This document shows, one piece after another, positions 44,777 to 53,431 of a stretch of DNA of 64,000 nucleotides. Under the pieces are notes generated by a model, which made no database searches, was not told where the DNA came from, and saw only the letters and a program-made list of their open reading frames with translations. Numbering within the stretch: the stretch's first letter is position 1; every line of letters begins with the position of its first letter. The position numbers and the translations under genes were made by a program. Source of the DNA: Paraburkholderia sp. ZP32-5 (GTDB lineage: Bacteria; Pseudomonadota; Gammaproteobacteria; Burkholderiales; Burkholderiaceae); NCBI RefSeq assembly GCF_021390495.1, contig NZ_JAJEJP010000001.1:1054001-1118000 (forward strand), given 5' to 3'.

Positions 44777-44826
44777 TGTTCCGTTTCGAAACAGTCGCGT
44801 GGATGCGGGTGTACCGAAACGTGGCA
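44777..44826. promoter_or_regulatory. Tandem upstream activator sites
   Basis: TGTTCCGTTTCGAAACA (44777-44793) is a near-palindrome. A related 17-mer, TGTACCGAAACGTGGCA (44810-44826), lies 33 bp further, about three helical turns. They are 50-120 bp upstream of the sigma-54 promoter, as for enhancer sites. Confidence 0.5.
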
Positions 44827-44969
44827 GAGCAGATCGATCTTCGCTCGCAGCAGAGCCGCCGCGCCCGGCTGGGACAGCCGCGCGCCGGAAGCGGCGTCGA
44901 TCAAACGGAGTATCCTGTTGTCACGCATCGAAGCGTCCGGCACGATCCGGACCCATCCCGGAGGAGACA

Positions 44970-46955
44970 ATGCGCGATGACGTTCATCCGGTCAGCCTCA
45001 CGGCGGCTAACCAGGCCACTGTGCTGGCCGCGTCGGCCATTCAGAAATCACACGAACGCTCCGAGACATTCGGGCTGAGCGCAACGATCCAGCCGGAGTA
45101 CGACATCCTCTCCTCGGCGGGTCTCGCGCTGAAGCGCGAACAGAACCAGGTGCTGTGCGCGCATGCGATGCCGGTCATGGAGACATTGCACGAGCAGATC
45201 GTCAACACGCAAAGCATGATCGTGCTGACCGATGCCGAAGGCCTGATCCTGCATTCGATCGGCGACGACGACTTCCTGCATCGCGCGGAAAAAGTGGCGC
45301 TGCGGCCAGGCGCGAACTGGGCCGAGGATCGTCAGGGCACCAATGCTATCGGCACGTCGCTCGCCGAAGGCTGCGCGATGGTCGTACATGGCGATCAGCA
45401 CTATCTGGCGGCGAACCGTTTCCTGACCTGTTCGAGCGTGCCGATTCTCGACCCCTATGGCGATCTGATCGGCGCGCTCGACGTGACGGGCGACTATCGC
45501 GGCTATCACCAGCACACGATGGCGCTCGCGAAGATGTCGGTGCAGATGATCGAGAATCATCTGTTCTCGACCGCGTTTCGCGACGTGCTGCAAGTGTCTT
45601 TTCACGGGCGCCCCGAGTTCATCGGCACGTTGATGGAAGGGATCATTGCGTTCACCGACGATGGCCGTTTTCTGTCCGCGAATCGAAGCGCGCAATTTCA
45701 GTTCGGCATGTCGCTCGCGACGCTGCGCACGCATACGCTCGCGTCGCTGTTTCAGATCACCTACGCGCAACTGATCGAGCGTCTGACGCATGGCGCGGCG
45801 CCTTATCTGATGCTGAATCTGCACAACGGCGCGGTCGTTTGCGCGCGCGGGCAGTTGAGACGCGCTACGTTCGCGCAAGGAAGCGGGCCGCTCGACGCAC
45901 AGGGAGCCGCCGCGCAGCCGATGCGCGCGAATGCGTCTCAACCGGTCGCGCAAGCGTCGCGGCTCAGCGATCTCGATACCGGCGATGCGCGCGTGGCCGC
46001 GCTGATCGCGAAAGTCCGCAAGGTACTCGGCAAGGACATTCCGATTCTGATTACCGGCGAGACTGGCACCGGCAAGGAATTACTCGCGCGAGCGATTCAC
46101 AACGACTCGCCGCGCCGCGATGGGCCGTTCGTCGCGGTCAACTGCGCGTCGATTCCGGAGACGCTGATCGAATGCGAACTGTTCGGCTATGAAGAGGGCG
46201 CGTTCACCGGCGCGCGGCGCAAGGGCTCGATTGGCAAGCTGATGCAGGCGAACGGCGGCACGCTGTTTCTCGACGAAATCGGCGACATGCCGTATCCGCT
46301 GCAAATGCGGCTGCTGCGTGTGCTGCAGGAGCGGCTCGTGACGCCGCTCGGATCGATACGAGCGGTTGCCGTCGATGTCGCGATCATCTGCGCGACGCAC
46401 CGTAATCTGCGCGAGATGATCGCGCAGAACGAGTTTCGCGAGGATCTGTACTACCGGATCAATGGGCTCGCGATCCGTTTGCCGGCATTGCGCGAGCGTA
46501 GCGATCTTGCGGTCGTGGTCGAGAAGATGTTGCAGCGCGAATCGCAACAGAGTGCCGCGCGGCAGGCGCTTAGCGTCGCGCCGGATGTGATGGCGATGTT
46601 CGAGCGGTATGCGTGGCCTGGTAATTTCCGGCAGTTGGCGAATTTGCTGCGGACCGCGGCGGCGATGGTGGATGACGATGGGCAGATCCGGCGCGAGCAT
46701 CTGGCGGATGATTTTCTGGAGGACGTGGGCGCGGTTTGGAGTGAGGGTGGTGTTGCGTCGCGCGTTCTGGTTGCGGACTCACGTACCGCGGGCGACGCAT
46801 CGGTGCCCGATGGCGCACGGTTGCAGGATGTCGCCGCTTCAATGGTCGCGATGACGCTGGCTCGCTATGGCGGCAATGTGTCGGCGGCGGCGCGCGCGTT
46901 GGGGGTGTCGCGCAATACGATCTATCGCAGGATGGCGGCGCAGCAGGGCAAGTGA
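44970..46955 (+). CDS. Sigma-54-dependent activator, AcoR-type
   Basis: The protein has 661 residues. A GAF-type sensor domain (about 75-200) and a PAS-like region (about 215-300) precede an AAA+ domain with Walker A GETGTGKE (363-370), sigma-54 contact GAFTGA (410-415) and LFLDEIGDM. The C-terminus has a Fis-type helix-turn-helix (NVSAAARALGVSRNTIYRRM). AcoR proteins activate acetoin or alcohol catabolism. The ATG at 44970 has GGAGGAG upstream. It is divergent from the aldehyde dehydrogenase. Confidence 0.92.
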   Translation: MRDDVHPVSLTAANQATVLAASAIQKSHERSETFGLSATIQPEYDILSSAGLALKREQNQVLCAHAMPVMETLHEQIVNTQSMIVLTDAEGLILHSIGDDDFLHRAEKVALRPGANWAEDRQGTNAIGTSLAEGCAMVVHGDQHYLAANRFLTCSSVPILDPYGDLIGALDVTGDYRGYHQHTMALAKMSVQMIENHLFSTAFRDVLQVSFHGRPEFIGTLMEGIIAFTDDGRFLSANRSAQFQFGMSLATLRTHTLASLFQITYAQLIERLTHGAAPYLMLNLHNGAVVCARGQLRRATFAQGSGPLDAQGAAAQPMRANASQPVAQASRLSDLDTGDARVAALIAKVRKVLGKDIPILITGETGTGKELLARAIHNDSPRRDGPFVAVNCASIPETLIECELFGYEEGAFTGARRKGSIGKLMQANGGTLFLDEIGDMPYPLQMRLLRVLQERLVTPLGSIRAVAVDVAIICATHRNLREMIAQNEFREDLYYRINGLAIRLPALRERSDLAVVVEKMLQRESQQSAARQALSVAPDVMAMFERYAWPGNFRQLANLLRTAAAMVDDDGQIRREHLADDFLEDVGAVWSEGGVASRVLVADSRTAGDASVPDGARLQDVAASMVAMTLARYGGNVSAAARALGVSRNTIYRRMAAQQGK

Positions 46956-46999
46956 TCGGCTGTGTGTATCAGCTGATCGTTTGAGGCGGTCTGTGAGCT

Positions 47000-47848
47000 T
47001 CACCGGTCTTTCGCGTGCGCCGCCAGCAATTCCCGATGCCGTGCCTCCGTCTCGTCATCGACGGGGAACATGCATTCGAGCCGCAGTTCCTGGGCCGCGA
47101 CGTTCTGCGGCGCGGCGACGGTCGTGACCATCGAGAAATAGCGCAGCACGACTCCGTTGCTAACGAAACTTAATGGAATGACCGGCATCGTCGTTGCAGC
47201 GGAAGGGCCATGATGTGTCTTCCAGTCGAGCGGCACATCGGGATACGCAAGCAGTTCGTCGAGCAAACGCCGCGTGCCGGCATCGACGATATGACCCACC
47301 GATTCGCGATACACGCGTTGCAACAGACTTCGCGACACGCTGTCCCAATCAGCCACGAATGGTCGCATTCCTTGCGGATCGAAGATCAGATGCAGCATGT
47401 TGCGCGGACCTTCGCGCGAGGCCATGTCGAAGAAGCAATCGAAGAAGCGTGGCGCCGCATCGTTGGTCATCAGAACGTTCCAGTGGCGGTCCATCACGAT
47501 TGCGGGAAACGGCTCGTGCTGACGAACGACCCGTTCGAGCGCGCGGATCACACTCTGCATTTCGTGCGCGTTCCACGCTGGTTCTGCATACACCGGCGCA
47601 TAGCCTGCCGCGAGCAGCAGCGCGTTGCGTTCGCGCAGCGGCACGTCGAGCGTTTGCGCGAGTATCAGCAGCGTGTCCCGGCCCGGCACGCTGCGCCCGC
47701 TTTCGATGAAGCTGATCTGCCGCTGCGAGATGCCGGCCTCGAGCGACAGATCGAGCTGACTCACGCCACGCACATCACGCCAATAGCGCAGCAAGTCGCC
47801 GAGATCGCTCGGTGGTGGTGCTTTCGGATTGGGACTGACGGCGTTCAT
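47000..47848 (-). CDS. XRE-family regulator with MmyB-like ligand domain
   Basis: The protein has 282 residues. The N-terminal helix-turn-helix has GVSQLDLSLEAGISQRQISF with an ESGRSVPGRDTLL tail, and a MmyB-like PAS-type domain follows (PAIVMDRHWNVLMTNDAA). The domain binds fatty-acid-like ligands in characterised relatives. It lies 37 bases after the AhpD-like gene and is probably cotranscribed with it; a dyad upstream of that gene is the likely operator. Confidence 0.9.
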   Translation of the reverse strand: MNAVSPNPKAPPPSDLGDLLRYWRDVRGVSQLDLSLEAGISQRQISFIESGRSVPGRDTLLILAQTLDVPLRERNALLLAAGYAPVYAEPAWNAHEMQSVIRALERVVRQHEPFPAIVMDRHWNVLMTNDAAPRFFDCFFDMASREGPRNMLHLIFDPQGMRPFVADWDSVSRSLLQRVYRESVGHIVDAGTRRLLDELLAYPDVPLDWKTHHGPSAATTMPVIPLSFVSNGVVLRYFSMVTTVAAPQNVAAQELRLECMFPVDDETEARHRELLAAHAKDR

Positions 47849-47885
47849 CGGATTTCCCTAACGTGGGTGAATGACTGCAGGTGGT

Positions 47886-48443
47886 TTAGCGTGCGGGTGC
47901 GTGCCAGGCAAACTCTTCGAATTGCGCTTCGAGCGGCGGCTTGGTGACACTGCTCGTGTAGTTCGTAATCGCCGATGCGGCGACCACCGCAATGACCTCG
48001 AGTATCTGCTCATTGTTGAACCCGGCTTCCAGGAAGCGATTGTGATCCGATTCGTGGATGCGGCCGCGTTTTTCTATCAGCGTGCGAGCCAACACGGATA
48101 GTGCGGCCAGTTTGTGGTCGCTGGGCAATTTGCCCTGCCGGATCGCATCGACATCGGCCGCTGCGATGCCTGCCTGCAACGCAAGCGCGGTGTGAAACGC
48201 GGCGGGCCATTCGCTGGCGTTCGTGACTGCGTTCGTTAGCAGGAGCGTCTGAATCTGCGGCTCGCTCAGACTGCTCGCATGCACGCGCTCGAACAACCCG
48301 ATGAAGCCGTTGATCAGCACCGGCGATGCGGCCATCTTCGCGGCGATGTTCGGGATCATGCCGAATGTCTGCTGCAGTTGCTGGAGCACCGGGCGCGATT
48401 GCTCGGGAGCGGATTCGAGCGTGTGAACGGGGTAGCTGGACAT
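47886..48443 (-). CDS. Carboxymuconolactone decarboxylase (AhpD-like) family protein lacking CxxC
   Basis: This 185-residue helical protein has the CMD domain (FGMIPNIAAKMAASP, then LLLTNAVTNASEWPAAFHT). In AhpD-like members the core is CxxCxxxH; here the two Cys positions read Ser and Pro, so thiol peroxidase-type chemistry is unlikely, while the His is kept. GGAG precedes the ATG at 48443. It is followed by an XRE/MmyB regulator. Confidence 0.85.
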   Translation of the reverse strand: MSSYPVHTLESAPEQSRPVLQQLQQTFGMIPNIAAKMAASPVLINGFIGLFERVHASSLSEPQIQTLLLTNAVTNASEWPAAFHTALALQAGIAAADVDAIRQGKLPSDHKLAALSVLARTLIEKRGRIHESDHNRFLEAGFNNEQILEVIAVVAASAITNYTSSVTKPPLEAQFEEFAWHAPAR

Positions 48444-48513
48444 GGTATCTCTCCGACGGTGAGCGCCACCGGAATGGTGGCGCAACAGACGAAGAGTAGA
48501 AGCCGGAGGGCGG

Positions 48514-48537
48514 GGCGCCAATTACATGGGATGTAAT
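48514..48537. promoter_or_regulatory. Shared dyad site 1 (ATTACAT-ggg-ATGTAAT)
   Basis: GGCGCCA followed by seven-base arms ATTACAT/ATGTAAT lies about 75 bases before the AhpD-like gene. A near copy in the same register occurs at 49644-49667. It is a likely binding site for the XRE regulator. Confidence 0.55.
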
Positions 48538-48619
48538 CGCGGCTGGGACAGATAGGCGATGGTGCGTGGTCTATTCAGAGTCGTCGGAATACAGCCCGAT
48601 ATATATTTCCCAACCCCCC

Positions 48620-49453
48620 TCACGCCGCCTCAGGCTCAAACGGAAACTGCTCGATGTCGCCATCGCGAGCGACCACCACCGTACTTTCCGGGATCTCCTG
48701 CCACCATCCCGGCAAATCGGCGAGCGGCTCCGACAGCACCAGAAACGCATCCGGCCCGGCCATCGCGATACGCGGGTCGTCCGGATACAACTCGTGAAGA
48801 TGACGGAACGACGTGTTGTGAAACAGCGAACGTGACTGCCGTTCGCTCGAATAGCGCGCCGCGACGATCTGTTCGCCGTCGGTCGCGCACACGGTCATGT
48901 TCAGCGGTTCCTCCACGCCGTGGCGGCGGCCGGTCTCTTCGACGAACGCGACCATTCGTTTCAGCGCGGTGACGGGCGCCAGTTCGAGACCGAACGTCAG
49001 CGCGAGAAAGAACAGCACTTCAGAATCCGTCGATCCCTCGATCGACGGGAACAGTTCGGGAGCAATCGCGACCATCAGATCGCGACGCACCACCGGATAG
49101 TTGCGCACGAGACCGTTGTGCGCAAACAGCCATCTACCGTGGCGAAACGGATGACAGTTGGTTTCCTGCGATGGGGTATCGGTCGCCGCGCGAATGTGCG
49201 CGACGAACAGCGGTGCGTGGATCGCACGCGCCGCTTCACGCAGATTGCGATCGCTCCACGCCGGTTGAATGCAGCGGTAGCGAAACGGGATGTCGGTCCG
49301 GTGTCCGTACCAGCCGATTCCGAAGCCGTCGCCGTTGGTGGTCGTGTGGCCGAGCCGCGAGTGCAGGCTCTGGTCGATCAGCGAATGCTTCGCGTTGAAC
49401 AGCACCGTTTCGAGTTGAAGCGGGTTGCCGGAATAAGCGAGCCAGCGGCACAT
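48620..49453 (-). CDS. Class II glutamine amidotransferase (YafJ/EgtC-like)
   Basis: The protein has 277 residues. It begins MCRWLAYSG, so Cys2 becomes the N-terminal nucleophile after Met removal. HTTTNGDGFGIGWYG and PLFVAHIRAATDTP are the glutaminase motifs, with NCHPFRHGRWLFAHNG for the oxyanion side. Partner synthetase or acceptor is not encoded nearby. AGGAG precedes the ATG at 49453; the extra upstream frame is non-coding. It may be controlled through the dyad at 49644. Confidence 0.9.
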   Translation of the reverse strand: MCRWLAYSGNPLQLETVLFNAKHSLIDQSLHSRLGHTTTNGDGFGIGWYGHRTDIPFRYRCIQPAWSDRNLREAARAIHAPLFVAHIRAATDTPSQETNCHPFRHGRWLFAHNGLVRNYPVVRRDLMVAIAPELFPSIEGSTDSEVLFFLALTFGLELAPVTALKRMVAFVEETGRRHGVEEPLNMTVCATDGEQIVAARYSSERQSRSLFHNTSFRHLHELYPDDPRIAMAGPDAFLVLSEPLADLPGWWQEIPESTVVVARDGDIEQFPFEPEAA

Positions 49454-49643
49454 GGGATATCTCCTGTCGAATACGCAGCTGTTGGGCGACGGGTTGCTGC
49501 ATTGCGATCGGGTATCGGCTGGCATGCCGCGAGCCCGGGATGCGCTCCAACGGGCGACATCAGTTCCCAATGATAGGCAGAGAGGCGGGGAATGCAAAGG
49601 AAGGGGGACGCGCGCCAGCCGAAGCATGGAAACCGTCCGGCGT

Positions 49644-49667
49644 GGCGCTAATTAGATGAGACGAAAT
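49644..49667. promoter_or_regulatory. Shared dyad site 2
   Basis: GGCGCTA-ATTAGAT-gag-ACGAAAT matches site 1 (48514-48537) at 18 of 24 positions in the same register. It is about 190 bases before the amidotransferase gene. Confidence 0.45.
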
Positions 49668-49707
49668 GGCAGCGGATTGCGCCCGCCGCGGCTATCGCCA
49701 GGTGCGC

Positions 49708-49815
49708 CTACCACCGGATGCGCACGCCGCCGATTCCGCCCACGTCATGCTGGGTGTCGCCGCCAAGCTTCGTTACGTAGCTGACGGGCAGATATGTGGC
49801 CACGTGCTTTGACCA
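49708..49815 (-). pseudogene. Short C-terminal remnant of an unidentified protein
   Basis: The leftward frame ends KHVATYLPVSYVTKLGGD, then GGIGGVRIRW and a stop. The alternating pattern and terminal Trp resemble the last strands of an outer-membrane beta barrel. No start or Shine-Dalgarno exists, and the frame runs into the end of the Gfo/Idh gene. I regard it as a possible remnant of an older gene. Confidence 0.3.
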
Positions 49816-49820
49816 CTTAT

Positions 49821-50834
49821 TTAATTTCGCTGGATCTTCTCCCACGCACCCGATTGCGCCGAGCGGAATACCGCATCGATCACTCGCATATTTGCGCGCG
49901 CATCTTCTAATGAAATAGCCTGCGTGCTGCCACTCAGTATCGCTTCTGCAAACGTAGCAGCCGCAACGCCATATTGATCGCACACCGGCAATTCGAGCCA
50001 GCGATCGGTCGCGATACCATCGGCTGTGTGTTCACTCAATAGCAGGCGCGCCGGTCGATCGGTTGGTGCATTGAATGGAATCTCGACTTCGAGTCTGCCC
50101 TTGGTGCCGTGAAATTGCATCCGTTGATACGGATAGGTCTGGGTCGAATAAAAGAAGCTTGCCTGAACACCGTCGAAGTCCATCAGCACGGAGCCGAGCC
50201 GATCCACTTTGAACGTCGGGTCTTCCTCGATCATCGCGACCACTCGCGATGGTTCACGCCCGATAGTGAAGCGCGAGGTCGTGATCGGGTAGCAGCCGAT
50301 ATCGAGCAGGCCACCACCACCCAGCTCTTTCTTGTTGCGAATATTCTGTGCGTTCGTGTTGTGATAGGTGAAGCCGCCGGTGACCGCGCGCAATTCGCCA
50401 ATCGCACCTTCGCCGATCAATGTTCTCACTTGCAACCATTGCGGATGCGTGCGGACCATGAAGGCTTCCTGGATATACCGTCCTGTTTTGTCGCGCGCGG
50501 CGATCAGTCGTTCGACCTGTTGCTCGTCGAGGCCAATCGGTTTTTCACACAGCACGTGCTTGCCCGCTTCGACGGAACGGATCGTCCATTCCACGTGCAG
50601 ATGATTGGGCAGCGGAATATAGACGGCGTCGATTTCCGGATCCGCGAGGAGCGCTTCGTAACTGTCGTAGGCGACAGCCAGACCATATTTGGTAGCGGCT
50701 TCCCGCGCCTTGTCCGGAGAGCGCGACGCGATGCCCTTCACTCGACACTTCGGCGCGTTGTGCATGGGCACGACGACCTTGTCGTTGATCTTTGCCGCGC
50801 CCAGAATTCCCCACACAATTTGATCCGTTGCCAT
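49821..50834 (-). CDS. Gfo/Idh/MocA-family oxidoreductase
   Basis: This 337-residue NAD(P)-dependent protein has WGILGAAKI at the dinucleotide site and the diagnostic GKHVLCEKPIGLD, whose Lys is catalytic. GGGLLDIGCYPI is the second family motif. Relatives act on sugars, inositols or dihydrodiols. AAGGGA precedes the ATG at 50834. No sugar transporter or kinase is adjacent, so the substrate is unknown. Confidence 0.9.
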   Translation of the reverse strand: MATDQIVWGILGAAKINDKVVVPMHNAPKCRVKGIASRSPDKAREAATKYGLAVAYDSYEALLADPEIDAVYIPLPNHLHVEWTIRSVEAGKHVLCEKPIGLDEQQVERLIAARDKTGRYIQEAFMVRTHPQWLQVRTLIGEGAIGELRAVTGGFTYHNTNAQNIRNKKELGGGGLLDIGCYPITTSRFTIGREPSRVVAMIEEDPTFKVDRLGSVLMDFDGVQASFFYSTQTYPYQRMQFHGTKGRLEVEIPFNAPTDRPARLLLSEHTADGIATDRWLELPVCDQYGVAAATFAEAILSGSTQAISLEDARANMRVIDAVFRSAQSGAWEKIQRN

Positions 50835-51169
50835 CACAGTCCCTTTTTCGATTGAATGTCCCGCGCGTCCGGCCGGCTGAACCTGCATGTGACGCGGCAG
50901 GTTTGCGAACGGCATGAAGCGCCCGATCGCGCCAGTTTACACGCGGCGGCGGCGCTTCCCGAGCGCGCTTTCTGGCCACGCTTCCAGGCCATGTTTCCCG
51001 GCCGCGCTATAACCAAATCCCCGACGCCACCAGAGGGCTGAACCTAGCTTGTTTTTCGAATATTCGTGATTTAGATTTTCTGCGCAAGCCAAAACCTCAC
51101 GCTCCGACCTGGCCCGCGTCCCGCCAGACCCGAACGGTCAGGTCTTCTTTCAGGCTAATTGGAGATCGT
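50835..51169. other. Divergent intergenic region
   Basis: This 335-bp stretch separates the oxidoreductase and the binding-protein genes and must hold both promoters. I found no gene, strong dyad or clear promoter. Confidence 0.35.
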
Positions 51170-52291
51170 ATGCGCTATTCAACAACAATTGCAGCGGCCC
51201 TGGTGGCTGCAGGCTTCACGCTGTCCGCCCATGCCCAGGTCGTCGTCACGATCGGTCACTCGGCGCCGTTGACCGGCCCGCAGGCTCCCAACGGCAAAGA
51301 CAACGAAAACGGCGCGCGGCTCGCCATCGATGAACTGAACAAGTCGGGCGTGACCGTCGCCGGCCAGAAAGTCACGTTCAAGCTCGATTCGGAGGACGAC
51401 CAGGCGGACCCGAAGATCGGCGTCCAGGTCGCGCAAAAGCTGGTGGATAGCGGCGTGGTGGCGGTCGTCGGACCGTACAACTCGGGCGTCGCGATTCCGG
51501 CGTCGCGTGTCTACAATACCGGCGGCGTGCCGATGCTGCCGGTCGCATCGAACCCGGCGCTGACGAAGCAGGGCTTCAAGAACATCTTCCGTATCGGCGC
51601 GAGCGACGAACAACTCGGCGGCACGATGGGGCAGTTCGCGGCGAAAACGCTGAAAGCCAAAACTGCGGCAGTGATCGACGATCGCACCGCGTACGGCCAG
51701 GGCGTCGCCGAGCAGTTCATCAAGCAGGCGAAGGCGAATGGCATCCAGATCGTCGATCAGGAGTTCACCAATTCGTCGGCCACTGACTTTCTCGGCATTC
51801 TCACCACGATCAAGGCGAAAAACCCGGACGTGATCTTCTTCGGCGGTTACGCGGCGCAGGGCGCACCGATGGCCAAGCAGATGCGTCAACGCGGCTTGCG
51901 CGCGAAGCTGCTCGGCGGCGACGGCATCTGCTCGGCCGATATGGGTAAGGTCGCGGGAGACGCCGCGTCGATCGTGTATTGCGCGCAAGGCGGTATTGCG
52001 CTCGATAAGACCGCTGCCGGCCGCGAGTTTCTGCAAAAATACAAGGCCGCGTACAACATCGATACGCAGGTCTACGCCGTCAGCTACTACGATGGCGTTA
52101 AGATGCTGGCCGACGCGATGGTGAAGGCCGGCACGACCACTGACAAGGCGAAACTGATTGCCACCCTGGCCAAGGAAAACTACAAAGGCGTTGCCGGCAC
52201 CTATTCATTCGACGAGTACGGCGATCTGAAGGGCGCGCCGACCACCGTCTATGTGATCAAGAACGGCTTGCCGGTTCCGTACGGCCAGTAA
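51170..52291 (+). CDS. Branched-chain amino acid-type ABC substrate-binding protein
   Basis: This 373-residue periplasmic protein has a Sec signal (IAAALVAAGFTLSAHA) and a LivJ/LivK fold with IGHSAPLTGPQAPNGKDNEN at the N-terminus. No permease or ATPase genes are adjacent, so it must share components encoded elsewhere. A hydroxyproline dehydratase follows 33 bases later, suggesting the ligand is hydroxyproline or a related amino acid (inference). Shine-Dalgarno GGAG is close to the ATG. Confidence 0.9.
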   Translation: MRYSTTIAAALVAAGFTLSAHAQVVVTIGHSAPLTGPQAPNGKDNENGARLAIDELNKSGVTVAGQKVTFKLDSEDDQADPKIGVQVAQKLVDSGVVAVVGPYNSGVAIPASRVYNTGGVPMLPVASNPALTKQGFKNIFRIGASDEQLGGTMGQFAAKTLKAKTAAVIDDRTAYGQGVAEQFIKQAKANGIQIVDQEFTNSSATDFLGILTTIKAKNPDVIFFGGYAAQGAPMAKQMRQRGLRAKLLGGDGICSADMGKVAGDAASIVYCAQGGIALDKTAAGREFLQKYKAAYNIDTQVYAVSYYDGVKMLADAMVKAGTTTDKAKLIATLAKENYKGVAGTYSFDEYGDLKGAPTTVYVIKNGLPVPYGQ

Positions 52292-52324
52292 TCTGACGCG
52301 ACTTACCGACATCCCGAAGCACTT

Positions 52325-53332
52325 ATGAAAATTTCCCGCACCATCTCGACCGTCGAAGTTCACACCGGTGGTGAAGCATTTCGTATCGTCACCAGCGGTC
52401 TGCCGCGCTTGCCGGGCGATACGATCGTCAAGCGCCGCGCGTGGCTGAAAGAGAACGCCGACGATATCCGTCGTGCGCTGATGTTCGAACCGCGTGGCCA
52501 CGCCGACATGTACGGCGGCTATCTGACCGAACCGGTCAGTCCGAACGCGGACTTCGGCATCATCTTTCTGCACAACGAGGGCTATAGCGATCATTGCGGA
52601 CACGGCGTGATCGCGCTTTCGACAGCGGCGGTCGAGTTGGGGTGGGTGCAACGTCAGATGCCGGAGACGCGTATCGGCATCGACGCGCCATGCGGTTTCA
52701 TCGAAGCGTTCGTGCAATGGGATGGCGAGCATGCGGGTAACGTGCGCTTCGTCAACGTGCCGTCTTTTATCTGGAAGCAGGACGTGACCGTCGAAACGCC
52801 GTCGTTCGGCAAGGTGACCGGCGACATCGCGTTTGGTGGCGCGTTCTACTTCTATACCGATGGCGAACCTCATGGGCTTGCGATTCGCGAGTCGTCGGTC
52901 GAAGAACTGATCCGTTTTGGCGCGGAAGTGAAGGCCGCCGCGAATCAGGCGTTTCCGGTCGAGCATCCGCATATTCCGGAGATCAACCATATCTACGGCA
53001 CCATCATTGCCAACGCGCCACGGCATGAAGGCTCGACGCAGGCCAATTGCTGTGTGTTTGCCGATCGCGAGGTGGACCGTTCGCCGACGGGGTCGGGCAC
53101 CGGTGGACGTGTGGCCCAGCTCTATCTGCGCGGGCAGTTACGCGCAGGCGAGACGTTGGTGAACGAGTCCATCATCGGTACGGTATTCAAGGGACGTGTG
53201 CTGAGCGAGGCGACCGTCGGCGACTTCAAGGCGGTCATTCCGGAAGTGGAGGGCAACGCGTTCGTATGTGGTTTCGCCAACTGGATCATCGATGAGCGCG
53301 ATCCGCTAGCGTACGGTTTTCTGGTGCGATAG
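52325..53332 (+). CDS. Trans-3-hydroxy-L-proline dehydratase (proline racemase family)
   Basis: This 335-residue enzyme has the first catalytic Cys (Cys91) in SDHCGHGV. The second catalytic Cys of racemases and epimerases (SPCGT) is Thr255 in DRSPTGSGTGG. Cys/Thr pairs characterise trans-3-hydroxy-L-proline dehydratases such as human L3HYPDH, which form pyrroline-2-carboxylate for reduction to proline. No ketimine reductase is nearby. It is cotranscribed with the binding-protein gene and ends at a terminator. Confidence 0.87.
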   Translation: MKISRTISTVEVHTGGEAFRIVTSGLPRLPGDTIVKRRAWLKENADDIRRALMFEPRGHADMYGGYLTEPVSPNADFGIIFLHNEGYSDHCGHGVIALSTAAVELGWVQRQMPETRIGIDAPCGFIEAFVQWDGEHAGNVRFVNVPSFIWKQDVTVETPSFGKVTGDIAFGGAFYFYTDGEPHGLAIRESSVEELIRFGAEVKAAANQAFPVEHPHIPEINHIYGTIIANAPRHEGSTQANCCVFADREVDRSPTGSGTGGRVAQLYLRGQLRAGETLVNESIIGTVFKGRVLSEATVGDFKAVIPEVEGNAFVCGFANWIIDERDPLAYGFLVR

Positions 53333-53358
53333 ACCGGTTGCTGTAGTGATGCCCTCTG

Positions 53359-53397
53359 ACGCGTGACGCCGGGTAATCGGCGTCACGCGTTTTTTTA
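53359..53397 (+). terminator. Rho-independent terminator after the dehydratase
   Basis: ACGCGTGACGCCG pairs perfectly with CGGCGTCACGCGT across a six-base loop, followed by seven T. Confidence 0.95.
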
Positions 53398-53431
53398 CGG
53401 GCTTCGCAGACGTTAGCGGAAAGCTGCAAAC

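Larger units (their letters stand above)
49454..49820. other. Intergenic region with a shared dyad and a coding remnant
   Basis: This 367-bp stretch holds the dyad at 49644-49667 and the short remnant at 49708-49815. The rest shows no coding signal. Confidence 0.4.

Noticed and set aside
43605..44969. Upstream extension of the sigma-54 activator frame
   Set aside because: It overlaps the aldehyde dehydrogenase on the other strand; the ATG at 44970 has a strong Shine-Dalgarno and begins the normal protein.
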